This document shows, piece by piece, positions 20,540-32,896 of a stretch of DNA of 64,000 nucleotides (position 1 is the stretch's first letter; each line of letters starts with the position of its first letter). The notes under the pieces are model-generated. The model was not told the DNA's origin and did no database searches. It was given only the letters and a program-made list of their open reading frames with translations. Origin of the DNA: Symsagittifera roscoffensis (taxonomy: Eukaryota; Xenacoelomorpha; Acoela; Convolutidae); the NCBI RefSeq assembly GCF_963678635.1, contig NC_087065.1, positions 74,657,345 to 74,721,344 of the forward strand. Reading direction: 5' to 3'. Position numbers and translations under genes: made by a program.

Positions 20540-20720
20540 TTAAATTCAATCGCCCATTCAGCGCATCTGGCGTAAAAGCAACGTGCATACATGAGACGAT
20601 GAAGGCATGGGGTTCGAATCCGCTGAGACCTCCTTTTTCAATTTAGAATTTTTCCGCTTTTTCGGACAATTGTCTGTCTGTTTATTTTTGTCTGCTTTGT
20701 TCCCGTAGCGCGCAATCTTG
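20540..20720 (+). mobile_element. tRNA-headed SINE, family D, copy 1
   Basis: The tRNA-like block at about 20560-20640 includes the B box 'gggttcgaatccgctgagac' and 'ctcc' followed by T's. It is followed by the family's 'gtctgtctgtttatttttgt' 'ctgctttgtt' body segment. A 144-residue open frame (20212-20646) runs into this element and is therefore not taken as a gene. Confidence 0.6.
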
Positions 20721-22060
20721 TTAAAGATTCAGACTTTCTTCTGATCTCTTGAATGCCATTTACCAAGCCTCATTGGTGGAGGTAATTCAATTACAAGAAT
20801 TATTGCATTTTTTTGAAAAAAATTCTAATTAAAATTTTTCAGATAAACAGTAAAATTACTGAATCATTTTCTGAATTCTGCACTTTCATGTCTGAATAGT
20901 ATGTCAACTTAAAGCATTTCTGCTTTCAAATGCCCGTTGTATTCGATATTCGTTTTTTTTATGTTGGTTTTAGTTATACCAACTCCGGTTCGGTATGATT
21001 TCCATTTTTTTTCCTTTGTTTTTTTTTGTTAACTCGGCTTAAAAGCTTTCGGTTCATACCTTATCAGCTTAGTGCCCTCATATTGCGTCGTTTAATGAGC
21101 AAAACTATTTTATTAATTTTTTTCAGTTTTCAAGTTTTGTTATGAAACAATTTTTTTCTTGGCTCAACTAATGTCTGCTAACAAATTTTCGGCTTTGTTA
21201 CCGCTTAGTAAGTCTCATCTATTGTAAGTCTCATCTATCTTAGTAAGTCAACATTCAATTGTCTCATTTGGCAATTTTTTAAACGGTCTTTTACTAAGGC
21301 AAATTGAGACAAAGATGTGAAAACTTTGGTAGAACATTTTTTCGACTGAGTGGCTTTTGTCTCAGTTTCTGTCTGCCATTTTGTCATGCTATGTTTGTTA
21401 TATTGCATGTGATGCGAAGCTCTGCTTCGCCTCTAAGTTGAAAGTTTTAAATGACTGATTTTTATAATCGCCAAGAGGTGAATGCATTGGCTCTAAATTT
21501 AATGAGATCTCCTTTCTTACGATCGGGAGTCTTCATAAAACCCTATCTGTCTAATCATATAGCCTTGCACCTCAATTTTGATTTGAAAGAAAAACCATGT
21601 CATTGACCACCCTGTAGGTCAATTTACAGTCTTTTGTTGGCATGTGAGATAGTGTTTTTAACCGCCGCGTGAATTCATTCAAGCGAATATTATCAGCCTA
21701 GTGGTTCTAACTTAGTGAATATCTCTGTAGCCCTAAAGGGGCTTTTTTCAGATAAAAAGTGTTGTAATTGGGGTTTGATGAGGCTCACTTGTCGCCGGCG
21801 GCTTACGATACGAGTGAATTAATAATTAACCGATAGATAATAACTGCGTAATGCCCGAAAATTGCCGCGTGAGATCATTTACTTATGCATCTTGTAATGT
21901 CGTCTCTCACAAAACAATTGAAAATGCCATAGTATCGTTTCTGTTTTTTTTTTCAGAATTGTTACCGATTGTTGACATTTTTTTTATAATTGCTTTATTT
22001 TTTTTCCGTCTGTTTAGTAATGTAACTGGTTTGTATTTCAGCTGATTTGCGTCAATTCTA
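20721..22060. other. Gene-poor stretch with one SINE tail
   Basis: I see no gene. A copy of the family D tail (tgatgcgaagctctgcttcg, about 21410) is present. 'agtaagtctcatctat' occurs twice near 21210. The remainder is AT-rich with short chance frames. Confidence 0.4.
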
Positions 22061-23150
22061 ATATCGGGCCATCATGTTTGCCCTTGCAACAACCTCTTTA
22101 TGGACCGAATTTTTTTTCTCTCTCTTTCTGTTAGTGATGACCAGATATTTATGACATGCTCAGTGTTTATCTACCCAGAGACTGCCAATATTTTCTACCC
22201 TCTCCTCATCTATCGGCGACCACTTCTTTTCTATTAGCTATCTGCGCCCTCTTACCATCTCACACTTACCATTATTGACTACAACAACATCTTCTTCCTT
22301 GCTGCTTATGTTTCCTCGTTTGAACCAAGAGAAGAGAAGAGGGGGAATAAGGCACTGAAATTTATCGACCTACGCCCGTCACCCGGCAGCACCAATCATT
22401 CCGCCCACCGTCCTCCTACTAATTAGTTCTTTGATCTTTCTTCCTTATTATTAGCATTGAAGTGCTCTTCTCAATACACTTGTCCGTATCTATCACAGCC
22501 GTAGATTATTCGAGCATATTTTTTCATCGCCCATTTCAGCCTCATTTTTGATTTCTAAATTTCCTCATTGCTGTTGTTTTAAATTCATCTAACCCTTCCC
22601 CCTGCCCGCTTTGATAAACGTAGTGTACTTGATTACACTAAATAGCAATGCACTAAATAGTTTATCTGCACGAACAAATAGCCAATTTTAAACATTTTAA
22701 CGGATAAAAGGCGTTTTCCTTCTAAATTAGCCCCTGAGACAAAAAGTAACGTCTATAAATAGGTAGGTAGTTATAGGGGGTGTACAATGCAACCAGAAGA
22801 TACATTTGAAGTTGTTTAGTGCTGCGAGTAGTACATATAAGTGATTTATTTGTGTTGTTTTTGTTTTCTCTTCTGTTTTGATAGTTGGCCCCAGGCATAA
22901 TCCAGCAACTACCGGCTTATCAACAACTGTTTACAATTCTCTTCATGCAATTCTATCCATTCAAGGGCACCTCTGGTTTCTCTTCTCTCTTTATGGCTCA
23001 AATATACCAGCAGACGAGCTTTACATGTCTCCCCGCTTGTTTATTGTCCTACTGTCATGTTTTCTCCCCAATTTTAAACTAACTGATTTTCTATTTTTGA
23101 AAAAAATACATTTGACATTCATTAGTCTTGTTTTATTCCACTGAACGATC
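22061..23150. other. Pyrimidine-rich, apparently single-copy island
   Basis: From about 22060 the composition changes to a C/T-rich, less A/T-homopolymeric sequence unlike the surrounding repeats. At 22885-23082 an acceptor-like ttttgatag is followed by a frame reading LAPGIIQQLPAYQQLFTILF and onward to TAA. I do not recognise the peptide. It may be a transcribed noncoding or regulatory segment, or a lone exon. Confidence 0.25.
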
Positions 23151-23384
23151 AGTTTTTTTAAATCGCCAAATGAATTTCAAGTTTTTTTTTGGTATTTCAG
23201 AACTCAATTTATCCCCAAAAAATTGGTTGCTTTCCATTACAAATTGACTATTCGCATCAGGTTTGTTCAGTTCGGTTTATTGAAGATAGTTTTTGTTCCT
23301 ACCACTGAAAATGGGGAGTAACTTTGTATTCAGTGTGTTTTAATTTTTCCCATGCAAAATCAGGTACCACAAATAATCATCGGA

Positions 23385-23480
23385 CTGGGTTGAGTGACAT
23401 ATATTAAAGCCTTTCCAGTCGTGATTCGTGTTTCAGTTCAACTTCGAGCAAGAAAAGCATGCGAGCAGGCTTATTATAGA
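23385..23480 (+). repeat. Dispersed repeat shared with 61893-62050
   Basis: 'gggttgagtgacatat' and, further on, 'ttcgagcaagaaaagcatgc' 'gagcaggcttattatag' recur at 61895-62045 with small changes. Purpose and family are unknown. Confidence 0.5.
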
Positions 23481-23950
23481 AAAATAAGCCACGAATTTTT
23501 TATTCGAGCCTTAAAGTTTTTCTTTTACTTAGTAAAATTAGTTTTCGAAGTTCTTAGCAAGATTTTGGGAATAAAAACCTAATTTTTTTTTGAATTTTCG
23601 AATATATATTTTTTGTTTTGAAGTTTATTTTAGTTATAAAGAATTGGGTCCTGCTGGCCTTGTTGGAATTTAGAATTTTTTTATGTGAATAAAACGAAAA
23701 ATTTTGACAAAACATGACGTAAAAGTTGCAAAAAAAATCGGTAATAATCGACGAAATAATTTATAATCGATGTTTAATTTAAATAAGGTTTACGTTGTTT
23801 TCAAGTAGCGGGGCTTACATGCTTAAATAAGCCTCATCATCGTGTCATACAGTTTTGATTTGCTTAACACAATTAAGAAGTTGAGGAAATAATTTCCATT
23901 TTTGCTTATGTACTAGCTCAAAGACTCGCTTTGGTGACGCAGTTTCTTGA

Positions 23951-25963
23951 AGGAACTGATTCATGATTTATTTAGCCTGTAAAGTTTTTTTTAGTTTTTT
24001 TCGAAGATAATGTCTACAAAATTTTATACGCCCAAATTCGATTTTTGCGTTATTATTAATGGTAATTATGCATTATGTATCTATCTATTATTTATCTATT
24101 ATATATTAAAATGCGGACCTCACGTTCTCGCCAGCTTAAGGTTTTTCAAGGTATATTATTTTTGCATGTTAAACGAAAAAGGTTTTGCACGGTTAAGCTA
24201 TAGCGTATATTGCAATGGTTGATTTTTTCCCGATTTTCCAGATTGAATAGTTTTTTTTGTCAAGTTTGAAATTAGCTACAAAAAGTGGGATGCTGTCAGG
24301 GTTGGCCTTGGGGTTACAAATTGAGCCTTCAAATATGAATACCCAAATCTTTTCAGTTCACAAAATACGAAGATTCTTGTGACCTTTTCGAAAATTTTCT
24401 TAAAACATAGATTTAAAAATTCTACAAAAATTAAAAATATCAACCCTGTAGTTCGGTGCTGTCAGGGTACTTTCAGGGGTTGCAATTCTTGCCTCTAAAT
24501 CTGACTGCTCAAATCCTTAAAATTTGCGAGATATGACGTCGTTTATGACTTTTTCAAAATTTTCTAAGAACTTAAATATTAAAATTGACAAAGTTGAAAT
24601 TCTCATTTCTGTGGTGCGAGTTTCTATGAGGGTACTTCAGGCATTGCAGGTTGTACCGCCAAATATGAATGCTCAAGTTCTTTTAGTTTCCGAGATAACA
24701 CGTTTTTTGGTGTTTTTTTTCAAAAAAAATCCAAAAAAATTCATTTGAAATTTGACAAAACTTGAAACTCTCAACCCTGTAATTGGGTGCTGTCAGGGTA
24801 CTCTCATGGTTTCCAAATCTTCACTCAAAGTATGACCTTTTAGTTTCGGAGATATGACGTTTTTTAAGATTTTTTAAAATTCAATTAGCGTAGATAATTT
24901 AAAAAAACTTAACAAAAGTTGAAAGTCTCAACTAAATAGTGAGGGGCGCTGTCAGGGTACTGTCAGTCATTGAAAAGCTTGCATAAAAATGTGAGTGCTC
25001 AAATCTTTTTATGTTCCGAGATAGGACAATTTTATGATTTCTTTCAGAAAATCTAGATTGCCAACACTGTAGTCAGGTGCTGTCGAGGTACTCTCAGGGG
25101 TTGAAAATCTTGAATCCAATTTAAACTGTTCAAATGCTTTTGGTTTTCGAGATATGATGTATTTTCAATTTTTTGTCAAAAATTTTTGTAAAAAACTTGA
25201 ATAAAAAACGTTTCAAATTTTGAAAATTTCATCCCTATAGTAGGGCGTTTTCTGGGTACTCTCAGAGGTTACAGATCTTGTTTCCATGTTTGATTGCTGA
25301 AATCATCTTATTTTCTGAGATTTGATGTTTTTAGGGTCTTTCAAAATTTTTCTAATACGTAGGATCTAATTAAATTTCCAAGTCGAAATATTTAGCACTA
25401 TGGCGAAGTGCTCTCAAGGTGCTCTCATTATGACTGCTCAAGGCCTTTTGTTTTCATAGATACGAAGTTTTTATCTTTTGAAAGTTTTCTAAAGTGTTTA
25501 TTTTCAATTAAATGCTTTTCAACGTTTCCAATTGTCGACCCTTTGGTGGTGATGATGCCAGGTTATTAGCAGCGGATGCATATGGGTCCTGTGCATATTG
25601 ATCAACAAATTTTTTCCTTGCACTTACATTTAATATAACAAAAAAAGAGTCTGATTTTTGAAAGTTAATTACGCTGGATTATGAATCCCATCTATGAATT
25701 TGATGATTTTGCAATCGAAACTTTTGAAATCAAAAGAGTTGCTGGTTTTCCGTCTTCTTTTGCTTACATTTGTTTCGCGTTTTTCCATGTATTTTATGTA
25801 AAAGCTGCTTTCATGATCACTTATCTGTTCGAATTCGTTAGATGCTAGCTTAAATTTAATTCAATTTAATTTGCTAAATAGATATCAAAATGTGCTCTTC
25901 TCCAAAAAGGTGCTGATGGTGCAAAAAATCGTGATTGATTAAGTTTTGAAAGGAGAAGAAAAT
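23951..25963 (+). repeat. 2.0-kb tandem unit, copy 1
   Basis: It begins at 'aggaactgattcatgattta' and ends at 'ggagaagaaaat' before the same start recurs at 25964, a period of 2013 bp. The two copies differ by only scattered substitutions and short indels (for example the tatc microsatellite near 24078 and 26092). Inside, a diverged monomer of about 160 bp with the core 'gtgctgtcagggtactctca' recurs near 24293, 24463, 24625, 24788, 24949, 25077, 25246 and 25408. Each is usually followed about 80 bp on by a 'cgagatatgacgt'-like phrase. There are no ORFs of note. Confidence 0.9.
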
Positions 25964-27984
25964 AGGAACTGATTCATGATTTATTTAGCCTGTAAAGTTT
26001 TTTTAGTTTTTTTTCGAAGATAATGTCTACAAAATTTTATACGCCCAAATTCGATTTTTGCGTTATTATTAATGGTAATTATGCATTATGTATCTATCTA
26101 TCTATTATTTATCTATTATATATTAAAATGCGGACCTCACGTTCTCGCCAGCTTAAGGTTTTTCAAGGTATATTATTTTTGCATGTTAAACGAAAAAGGT
26201 TTTGCACGGTTAAGCTATAGCGTATATTGCAATGGTTGATTTTTTCCCGATTTTCCAGATTGAATAGTTTTTTTGTCAAGTTTGAAATTAGCTACAAAAA
26301 GTGGGATGCTGTCAGGGTTGGCCTTGGGGTTACAAATTGAGCCTTCAAATATGAATACCCAAATCTTTTCAGTTCACAAAATACGAAGATTCTTGTGACC
26401 TTTTCGAAAATTTTCTTAAAACATAGATTTAAAAATTCTACAAAAATTAAAAATATCAACCCTGTAGTTCGGTGCTGTCAGGGTACTTTCAGGGGTTGCA
26501 ATTCTTGCCTCTAAATCTGACTGCTCAAATCCTAAAAATTTGCGAGATATGACGTCGTTTATGACTTTTTTCAAAATTTTCTAAGAACCTAAATATTAAA
26601 ATTGACAAAGTTGAAATTCTCATTTCTGTGGTGCGAGTTTCTATGAGGGTACTTCAGGCATTGCAGGTTGTACCGCTAAATATGAATGCTCAAGTTCTTT
26701 TAGTTTCCGAGATAACACGTTTTTTGGTGTTTTTTTTTTCAAAAAAAAAATCCAAAAAAATTCATTTGAAATTTGACAAAACTTGAAACTCTCAACCCTG
26801 TAATTGGGTGCTGTCAGGGTACTCTCATGGTTTCCAAATCTTCACTCAAAGTATGACCTTTTAGTTTCGGAGATATGACGTTTTTTAAGATTTTTTAAAA
26901 TTCAATTAGCGTAGATAATTTAAAAAAACTTAACAAAAGTTGAAAGTCTCAACTAAATAGTGAGGGGCGCTGTCAGGGTACTGTCAGTCATTGAAAAGCT
27001 TGCATAGAAATATGAGTGCTCAAATCTTTTTATGTTCCGAGTTAGGACAATTTTATGATTTCTTTCAGAAAATCTAGATTGCCAACACTGTAGTCAGGTG
27101 CTGTCGAGGTACTCTCAGGGGTTGAAAATCTTGAATCCAATTTTAACTGTTCAAATGCTTTTGGTTTTCGAGATATGATGTATTTTCAATTTTTTGTCAA
27201 AAATTTTTGTAAAAAACTTGAATAAAAAACGTTTCAAATTTTGAAAATTTCATCCCTATAGTAGGGCGTTTTCTGGGTACTCTCAGAGGTTACAGATCTT
27301 GTTTCCATGTTTGATTGCTGAAATCATCTTATTTTCTGAGATTTGATGTTTTTAGGGTCTTTCAAAATTTTTCTAATACTTAGGATCTAATTAAATTTCC
27401 AAGTCGAAATATTTAGCACTATGGCGAAGTGCTCTCAAGGTGCTCTCATTATGACTGCTCAAGGCCTTTTGTTTTCATAGATACGAAGTTTTTATCTTTT
27501 GAAAGTTTTCTAAAGTGTTTATTTTCAATTAAATGCTTTTCAACGTTTCCAATTGTCGACCCTTTGGTGGTGATGATGCCAGGTTATTAACAGCGGATGC
27601 ATATGGGTCCTGTGCATATTGATCAACAAATTTTTTCTTTGCACTTACATTTAATATAACAAAAAAAGAGTCTGATTTTTGAAAGTTAATTACGCTGGAT
27701 TATGAATCCCATCTATGAGTTTGATGATTTTGCGATCGAAACTTTTGAAATCAAAAGAGTTGCTGGTTTTCCGTCTTCTTTTGGTTACATTTGTTTCGCG
27801 TTTTTCCATGTATTTTATGTAAAAGCTGCTTTCATGATCACTAATCTGTTCGAATTCGTTAGACGCTAGCTTAAATTTGATTCAATTTACTTTGCTAAAT
27901 AGATATCAAAATGTGCTCTTCTCCAAAAAGGTGCTGATGGTGCAAAAAATCGTGATTGATTAAGTTTTGAAAGGAGAAGAAAAT
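25964..27984 (+). repeat. 2.0-kb tandem unit, copy 2
   Basis: A near-identical copy of 23951-25963, sharing all internal monomers. It differs by isolated changes, for example 'cctaaaaatttgcg' for 'ccttaaaatttgcg', 'gaacctaaat' for 'gaacttaaat', and 'gacgctagc' for 'gatgctagc'. The similarity stops at 'gagaagaaaata' (27984). The junction between copies carries no other element. Confidence 0.9.
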
Positions 27985-27999
27985 AATGAACTATTGACA

Positions 28000-28566
28000 G
28001 AGTTTGCTCTGTTTAGACTTGTTTTATTACTCTTGCGAGAAGAATTGAATTTACAGATTAAAGAACTTGAACCTTAACAGCTTTCAGTTTCTCTCCCTTT
28101 TGGGCTAGAGGTAACCCTGTTGCCTATGCGCTATAGATCTGGGGTTTACGTCCATGTGGCTCCTGTGTTTTTTTTCCTTATAGATGAAATTGAGTTTTTT
28201 CTGTGAAAGTTTCAATTGTCGGGCTCTCGTATGTCAGCCTCTTGTCGGTTTATTTTTCAAAATTTGGACTTTATTATTATGAGACATTTTTTACCATAAT
28301 TAACAGTCGCCCTGGTATTTCCTCAATTCACCAACTCAAGATTTCTGATAAGTTTTTCCCCTGTTAAATTGGTGTACTTTTTTGTTTGTTTATAACAGTC
28401 GGGACCTGTTTTTTTGTAACCTGAAAAGTTTCGTCAGTTTAAGACTTGTCAGTCTGTTTGTTTTTGTCCGCTTAGTTCTCGCATAAAGAAATTTTTTGAA
28501 AGTGTGGCTCCTTGCAAAGTTTCTAATGGTTTTATTCATTTTTGTATCGCAAGTGGCGCGAAGCTT
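28000..28566 (+). mobile_element. SINE-like element, family D, copy 2
   Basis: The tRNA-like block at about 28098-28168 ('ctagaggtaaccctgttgcc', 'tctggggtttacgtcc', then a T run) has a degraded B box. It is followed by 'cagtctgtttgtttttgtcc' 'gcttagtt' and ends with the tail 'tatcgcaagtggcgcgaagc' (28545-28564). The tail directly touches the foldback at 28561. Confidence 0.55.
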
Positions 28567-28837
28567 AAATACAACAGCGGAAGAAAAAGATCTTGCAAAT
28601 GCCAAAAAATACATAAAAAGGTATGTGGCACCTTCTCAACAAGTTGTGCATCTACTGAACAATAGATGGTTCGATTTGAATGACATAAGCTTTTTTTGGT
28701 ACAGTAAAGCTTACGTCATTCAAATCGAACCATCTATTGTTCAGTAGATGCACAACTTGTTGAGATGGTGCCACATACCTTTTTTGTATTTTATGGCATG
28801 TAACAGATCTTTTTCTTCCGCTGTTGTTTTTAGGCTT
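28561..28837. mobile_element. Foldback element at a SINE tail
   Basis: Arms 28561-28692 and 28707-28837 are about 95% complementary around a 14-base spacer. Landmarks are 'aacagcggaagaaaaagatc' against 'gatctttttcttccgctgtt' and 'catctactgaacaatagatg' against 'catctattgttcagtagatg'. The left arm starts within the aagctt of the SINE tail palindrome. Confidence 0.8.
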
Positions 28838-28869
28838 GATTATTTGTGTCTTAAGTTTTCTTATCTGTT

Positions 28870-30100
28870 GTATCTAAATTGATTTCAATAAAATTCAGGG
28901 CAGCACTTGGCAACCCTTATGGGTTCGTTAGCCGTCCGCTCTTTGTTACTGATGTATTTAAAGTTAGTTTGTCTGATTTAAAAATAAGTAATATCGAGAA
29001 ATTAATTCTTCTTTTTCTAAGCACTATTTGTAGAATTGTGCAATTTGTAAGGGTTGACTTTTTTGTTCTTTGTTTCACGATTTAGTGCATATTTAGCTGA
29101 TATTTTCAGCTGAAAATATAACCATGAGCTTCTGTTCCGATTCGATTGACACGCTAATTATGCTTCCAGACTGAACAAATTTAATATTTTTATGCTAAAT
29201 CATTCTATCTTAAAAAGGAAGATTTTATATAATTCCTATGGGAATCAAAAGCAATTGAAGTGTAAATATTTAAATGCGTTAGCAGTCTAGCTAGGGTTTT
29301 TTGAATTAGTTCCTTTACAATTTGGGCTTCTGTTGTTACCGTTGTCATGGATATATGGATCTTGTAAACTTCGCTTGTAAATGTTTGTAAACCGACCAAG
29401 GTGACAGAAAAACTTTTCGACAAAAAAGCTATTATTCATATTTTTGTAGCAAATTCAAATTTGCCTTGAACGACGGTTTGATGTTTGTCATACTTTTGTT
29501 TCCTATGAGATTGTTAGTGTTTAAAAGGGCCGCTGTGTTTTGGGTTACTTGACTTGCAATTGTTTGTCGTCTCAAAGAATCTCGTGTTGTTTACTTAGCA
29601 TCCCATGTAAATGGTGACCCTATTTACCTTTCCATTATGTTCCGTCCCATTCTAGATTAAACACCCTTTTTACTTTCCTAAATCCGCAGGTGTAAATAGC
29701 ATTTGGTTTGCATTTCATTCAGTTTTCAGTTCACAGCCTGGTCAGAATTATAAAACAAGAAAGAGTACTGGAAATGATAGAGCCACCTTAATTTGTTTTA
29801 TTGAATTCAAAATACGTCATAGACATCAGGAGACGTTATCTTTTGTTGACTTCATGGACCATTTTTAGAATAATTTCACAATCATTACTTGAACTGGATC
29901 TTCTATCGGCAAATTGGTTCGAAAATTCAACAATTTGTCCTTAATGAACGACTTCATTTGTCACTTAACTAGAAATTGGTTCAAGCGTAAATATTTGAAG
30001 CTAATTCGTACTTTTCGCCCTCAATTTTTTTAAAGAATTTTTGAGATTTTGTCCATGTAATAAAAACTCAGATTTTCACTTGCTGATGTATCTATATAAA
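28870..30100. other. Gene-poor stretch
   Basis: I see no gene. A perfect 20-bp palindrome (atattttcagctgaaaatat, 29100-29119) is the only clear structure. Short open frames lack any recognisable family signal. Confidence 0.35.
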
Positions 30101-30102
30101 AT

Positions 30103-30360
30103 GTAGGAGCGGGAATAGGAGAGGAAATTCGACGCCCTTTTTAAGGATTCGACCCCCTGGCAACATAAAGGGTCCCTACCATTGATACTATTTTGCTACA
30201 TCCGATCAACAATCCTAAAAATTATTCCGGATAGGAGCGCGCGCCAAAAATTGGTATTTTTTGGTGAAAATTCCAAAAAGTGCTCATAAACTCGATATAA
30301 AAAATTTCAGGAATGAGCCTGCTCGAATTTCACTTTTGAGCCACAAAATCAAATTCCTTG
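30103..30360 (+). mobile_element. hAT-type MITE family, copy 2, truncated, without tRNA
   Basis: The left end taggagcgggaatagga corresponds to the 2581 end. 'gaccccctggcaacataaag' 'ggtcc', 'gcgcgcgccaaaaa' and 'attccaaaaagtgctc' follow the order of 2626-2990. Where the 2581 copy has about 210 bp with the tRNA gene, this copy has only a few bases. The right end is not recognisable. Confidence 0.6.
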
Positions 30361-30839
30361 TCCTTGAGTTATGTTAGATGGATAATAAGCGAACGCTGCA
30401 TCCAAAAAGAAAGTCGAAAACATTTTCATTACAACTACGATTTGGGACAGAACTAAGCTTCAGATTTTTTATTCACGCAATATCTTACAATGGTAATATT
30501 ACAATCTACTCTTACCACCTATATTGAGCTCGTGCTTGATTACTGGTAGGCGGTGGATGCAAAAAGTTTTTTAGTCGTATCATGAGATATTGATGCAGAA
30601 AACTTGAAAAGCTTATGTGTTTATAGGTTTTTTGTTTGATTTTTTTTCGTCTTTTTAGTCTCTTTCACAATGTGTGCTTTGTTCGAAATTAGTATGTTTT
30701 CTTTACTATTGCAATTAGCAAACATTATGAAATCGAATATATATTGTATCCGAAAACAATCAAAATGGATTTTTTTTCGAATTAAAGACTTGTTAAACAA
30801 AACCATCGCCTGATTAAGAATCAATTCAAGTTTCTTAGC

Positions 30840-31010
30840 TTCTCCGGCACACTTGTCCTAGGGGTAACGACTACGTCTGGGACGGTCAAAGACCTAGATC
30901 GAATCCGGTCAGGTCCTGTTTTTTGTCAAACTGAAAATGTAGTTTCATAGAAATTATCTGCCGATTGTTTGTCTGCTTGTTTTGGTCGACTTACGTGTCA
31001 CCGATCTCTC
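30840..31010 (+). mobile_element. tRNA-headed SINE, family D, copy 3
   Basis: The tRNA-like block at 30847-30920 includes 'cacttgtcctaggggtaacg' and a B box in 'agatcgaatccggtcaggtc', then 'ctgttttttg'. The family's 'ttgtttgtctgcttgttttg' 'gtcgactta' segment follows at 30967. Confidence 0.65.
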
Positions 31011-31601
31011 TTGTACTGTAAACAATTTTCAAGATATTTTTGGCTACTCGGTGCCAGATTCGTAATACCAATAATGGTGCCGTTTTTTTTCTGCATAATT
31101 CGACTGAAGCATTTTGATGTATGCTTGTTTTCATTCAGACATCTTCACGTTCCAAATTCGTTTTCTATGTCGCCTGATCGAGCTGCTCATTATTGTGACC
31201 ACGCGTTTTCGCGTCAAGTTTTGGCTCAACTAATGCGTTTGTGGCTTTTAGAATGCTCGGAATAAACGGCCGAGCAGATGGACAAACTGTCGCTACCGAA
31301 TTATTTGCTCGATTTGGTTTACTCAAGTTACTGACAATACGATTTGGCGTGATCATGTTCATTTTTTTCCCAAATCTGATTTTGCAACTTAACTCTAATA
31401 CCGCATTCAATTTGCTCTTTATGTGTTTCCGGTATGATTGCACAGTTTATATGAATTTGCTAATTTTACGCCAATCAAAAGTAATGATATTCTCTTTGCA
31501 AATACAGCAGCTTCCGTTTTCTTTTGAGCGTATTATACAAAGTTTTTTCTCGACATGAATCCCATCTAGTGCCTGTCATTTTTTTGCCAATTTATATTTT
31601 C

Positions 31602-31772
31602 GGTTTTTCTTATTTTATTTTGAATTAAAATTTTTTTTCTGATAGATAGACCATGTTCTGCCGACTGGCGCTTTGAAATCGGTTTTTTTCTTATTTTATT
31701 TGGTTTAAATTTTGAATTAAAATTTTTTTTCTGATAGATAGACCATGTTCTGCCGACTGGCGCTTTGAAATC
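31602..31772 (+). repeat. Tandem duplication, ~80-90 bp x 2
   Basis: 31602-31680 and 31681-31772 both end in 'gaccatgttctgccgactgg' 'cgctttgaaatc'. The second copy has 13 extra bases near its start. The copies are nearly identical, so the duplication is recent. Confidence 0.85.
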
Positions 31773-31972
31773 ATTTCATAGTCAAGGGCGCCTGAACTTA
31801 AATGTAAAAATTATCCGGCTTGTTTGTTGATTCAGATCATATCAATTTTATAAGTTTATTACAACAATTCGGGTAAACTTTAAGAAAATCTAAAGGAGCA
31901 ATTTTTGATCCCATTTTACGAATGTTCTTGTTGCGCTTTATTTAGCACTGACTTGTCATATGTAATTTTGAA

Positions 31973-31990
31973 TACTACTACTACTACTAC
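31973..31990 (+). repeat. (TAC)n microsatellite
   Basis: Six TAC units in a row, followed by 'ttgttg'. Confidence 0.8.
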
Positions 31991-32842
31991 TTGTTGTTTC
32001 TGAGTTGGGAGCAGATGTTTCTTTCTACTTTTGGGTCAAAGGTAAACACTATCAGGAGCTTTCATTCTATGAACTAAGGGTTGCTTTGATGTATCGAAAG
32101 TTTGGTTTGTGAGAGCAACGAGGATTCAAGTTTTCCTACTATTAGGGCTTCTTCGTGCAATTTCAATCAGCTTCCCAATATCAATCGGTCTAAGCCAGTG
32201 TCCAAATTAACACCCATATACTCTGATGTTGGGTTAGATCTTTTAATTTACTGTGAAAATGTTTGCTGCGTAAAGATAAGTTTACCTATGAATTCTGAAT
32301 TCTCGAAGAATATTTAATAAATATGCGGATGAATTGGCGTATGAAAATCAGATTAAAGCAGTTAAAATACTTTTCAAAAGAGTTTTTGTCAGATAGGCGG
32401 CCTTCATTTTTTTTTTTGGCTAAATGGAAGTGAATTTTGGTTGGATCGGTTTTCGAAATAAGTGAATAGCAAAACCCAATTTTTTCTTGAGCAAAAGCTA
32501 ATTTATGCAGCTGATAGCTTTTCATTTGATGGTTAGTTTTTCAGCTGAAAGCTTTTCAATGAATTTGATAGATATTCATTTCTCAGAATCGCTCCAATAA
32601 ATATATATTTTTCCGTTGATAGATATAAGAGAATCGTTATTTGTTGTATTTTTGTTCTTTATCTCGATTGAGAAATTGAATGGTCTCCATAATTTGAAAG
32701 AAATATAGTAGTCGAAGTATTTATATGGAGTAAGGAAAGTATAGACATGAAATGTCGTGCGTATCTTAAGTGTTTTGCGTTATGGGCGTATGTAGTGAAT
32801 TCAAATGTGTTGAATTAAATTTTATCAACTGCAGACAAATTT

Positions 32843-32896
32843 GGGGGGGGGGTGTTTTTGGTCAGCAGTGGGGTGGGGGGGGGGGGGGGAGGAGGG
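32843..32896 (+). repeat. Poly-G tracts
   Basis: Runs of G (10, 4 and 15 bases) are separated by short breaks and followed by GGA-rich sequence. They could form G-quadruplexes on the + strand. Similar G or C runs occur at 8722-8735 and 10548-10560 in UBXN6 introns. Confidence 0.8.

Noticed and set aside
20212-20646. 144-codon open frame on +
   Set aside because: Its 3' part runs through a tRNA-headed SINE (B box near 20612), and the rest has no recognisable domain, so it is a chance frame.
22885-23082. Open frame after an acceptor-like tttgatag
   Set aside because: The peptide (QQLPAYQQLFTILFMQFYPF) matches nothing I know and no partner exons are visible. Kept only as part of the unique island.
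23951-27984. CRISPR-like array
   Set aside because: Repeats are diverged, ~160 bp monomers without constant short repeats and unique spacers, and the genome is animal.
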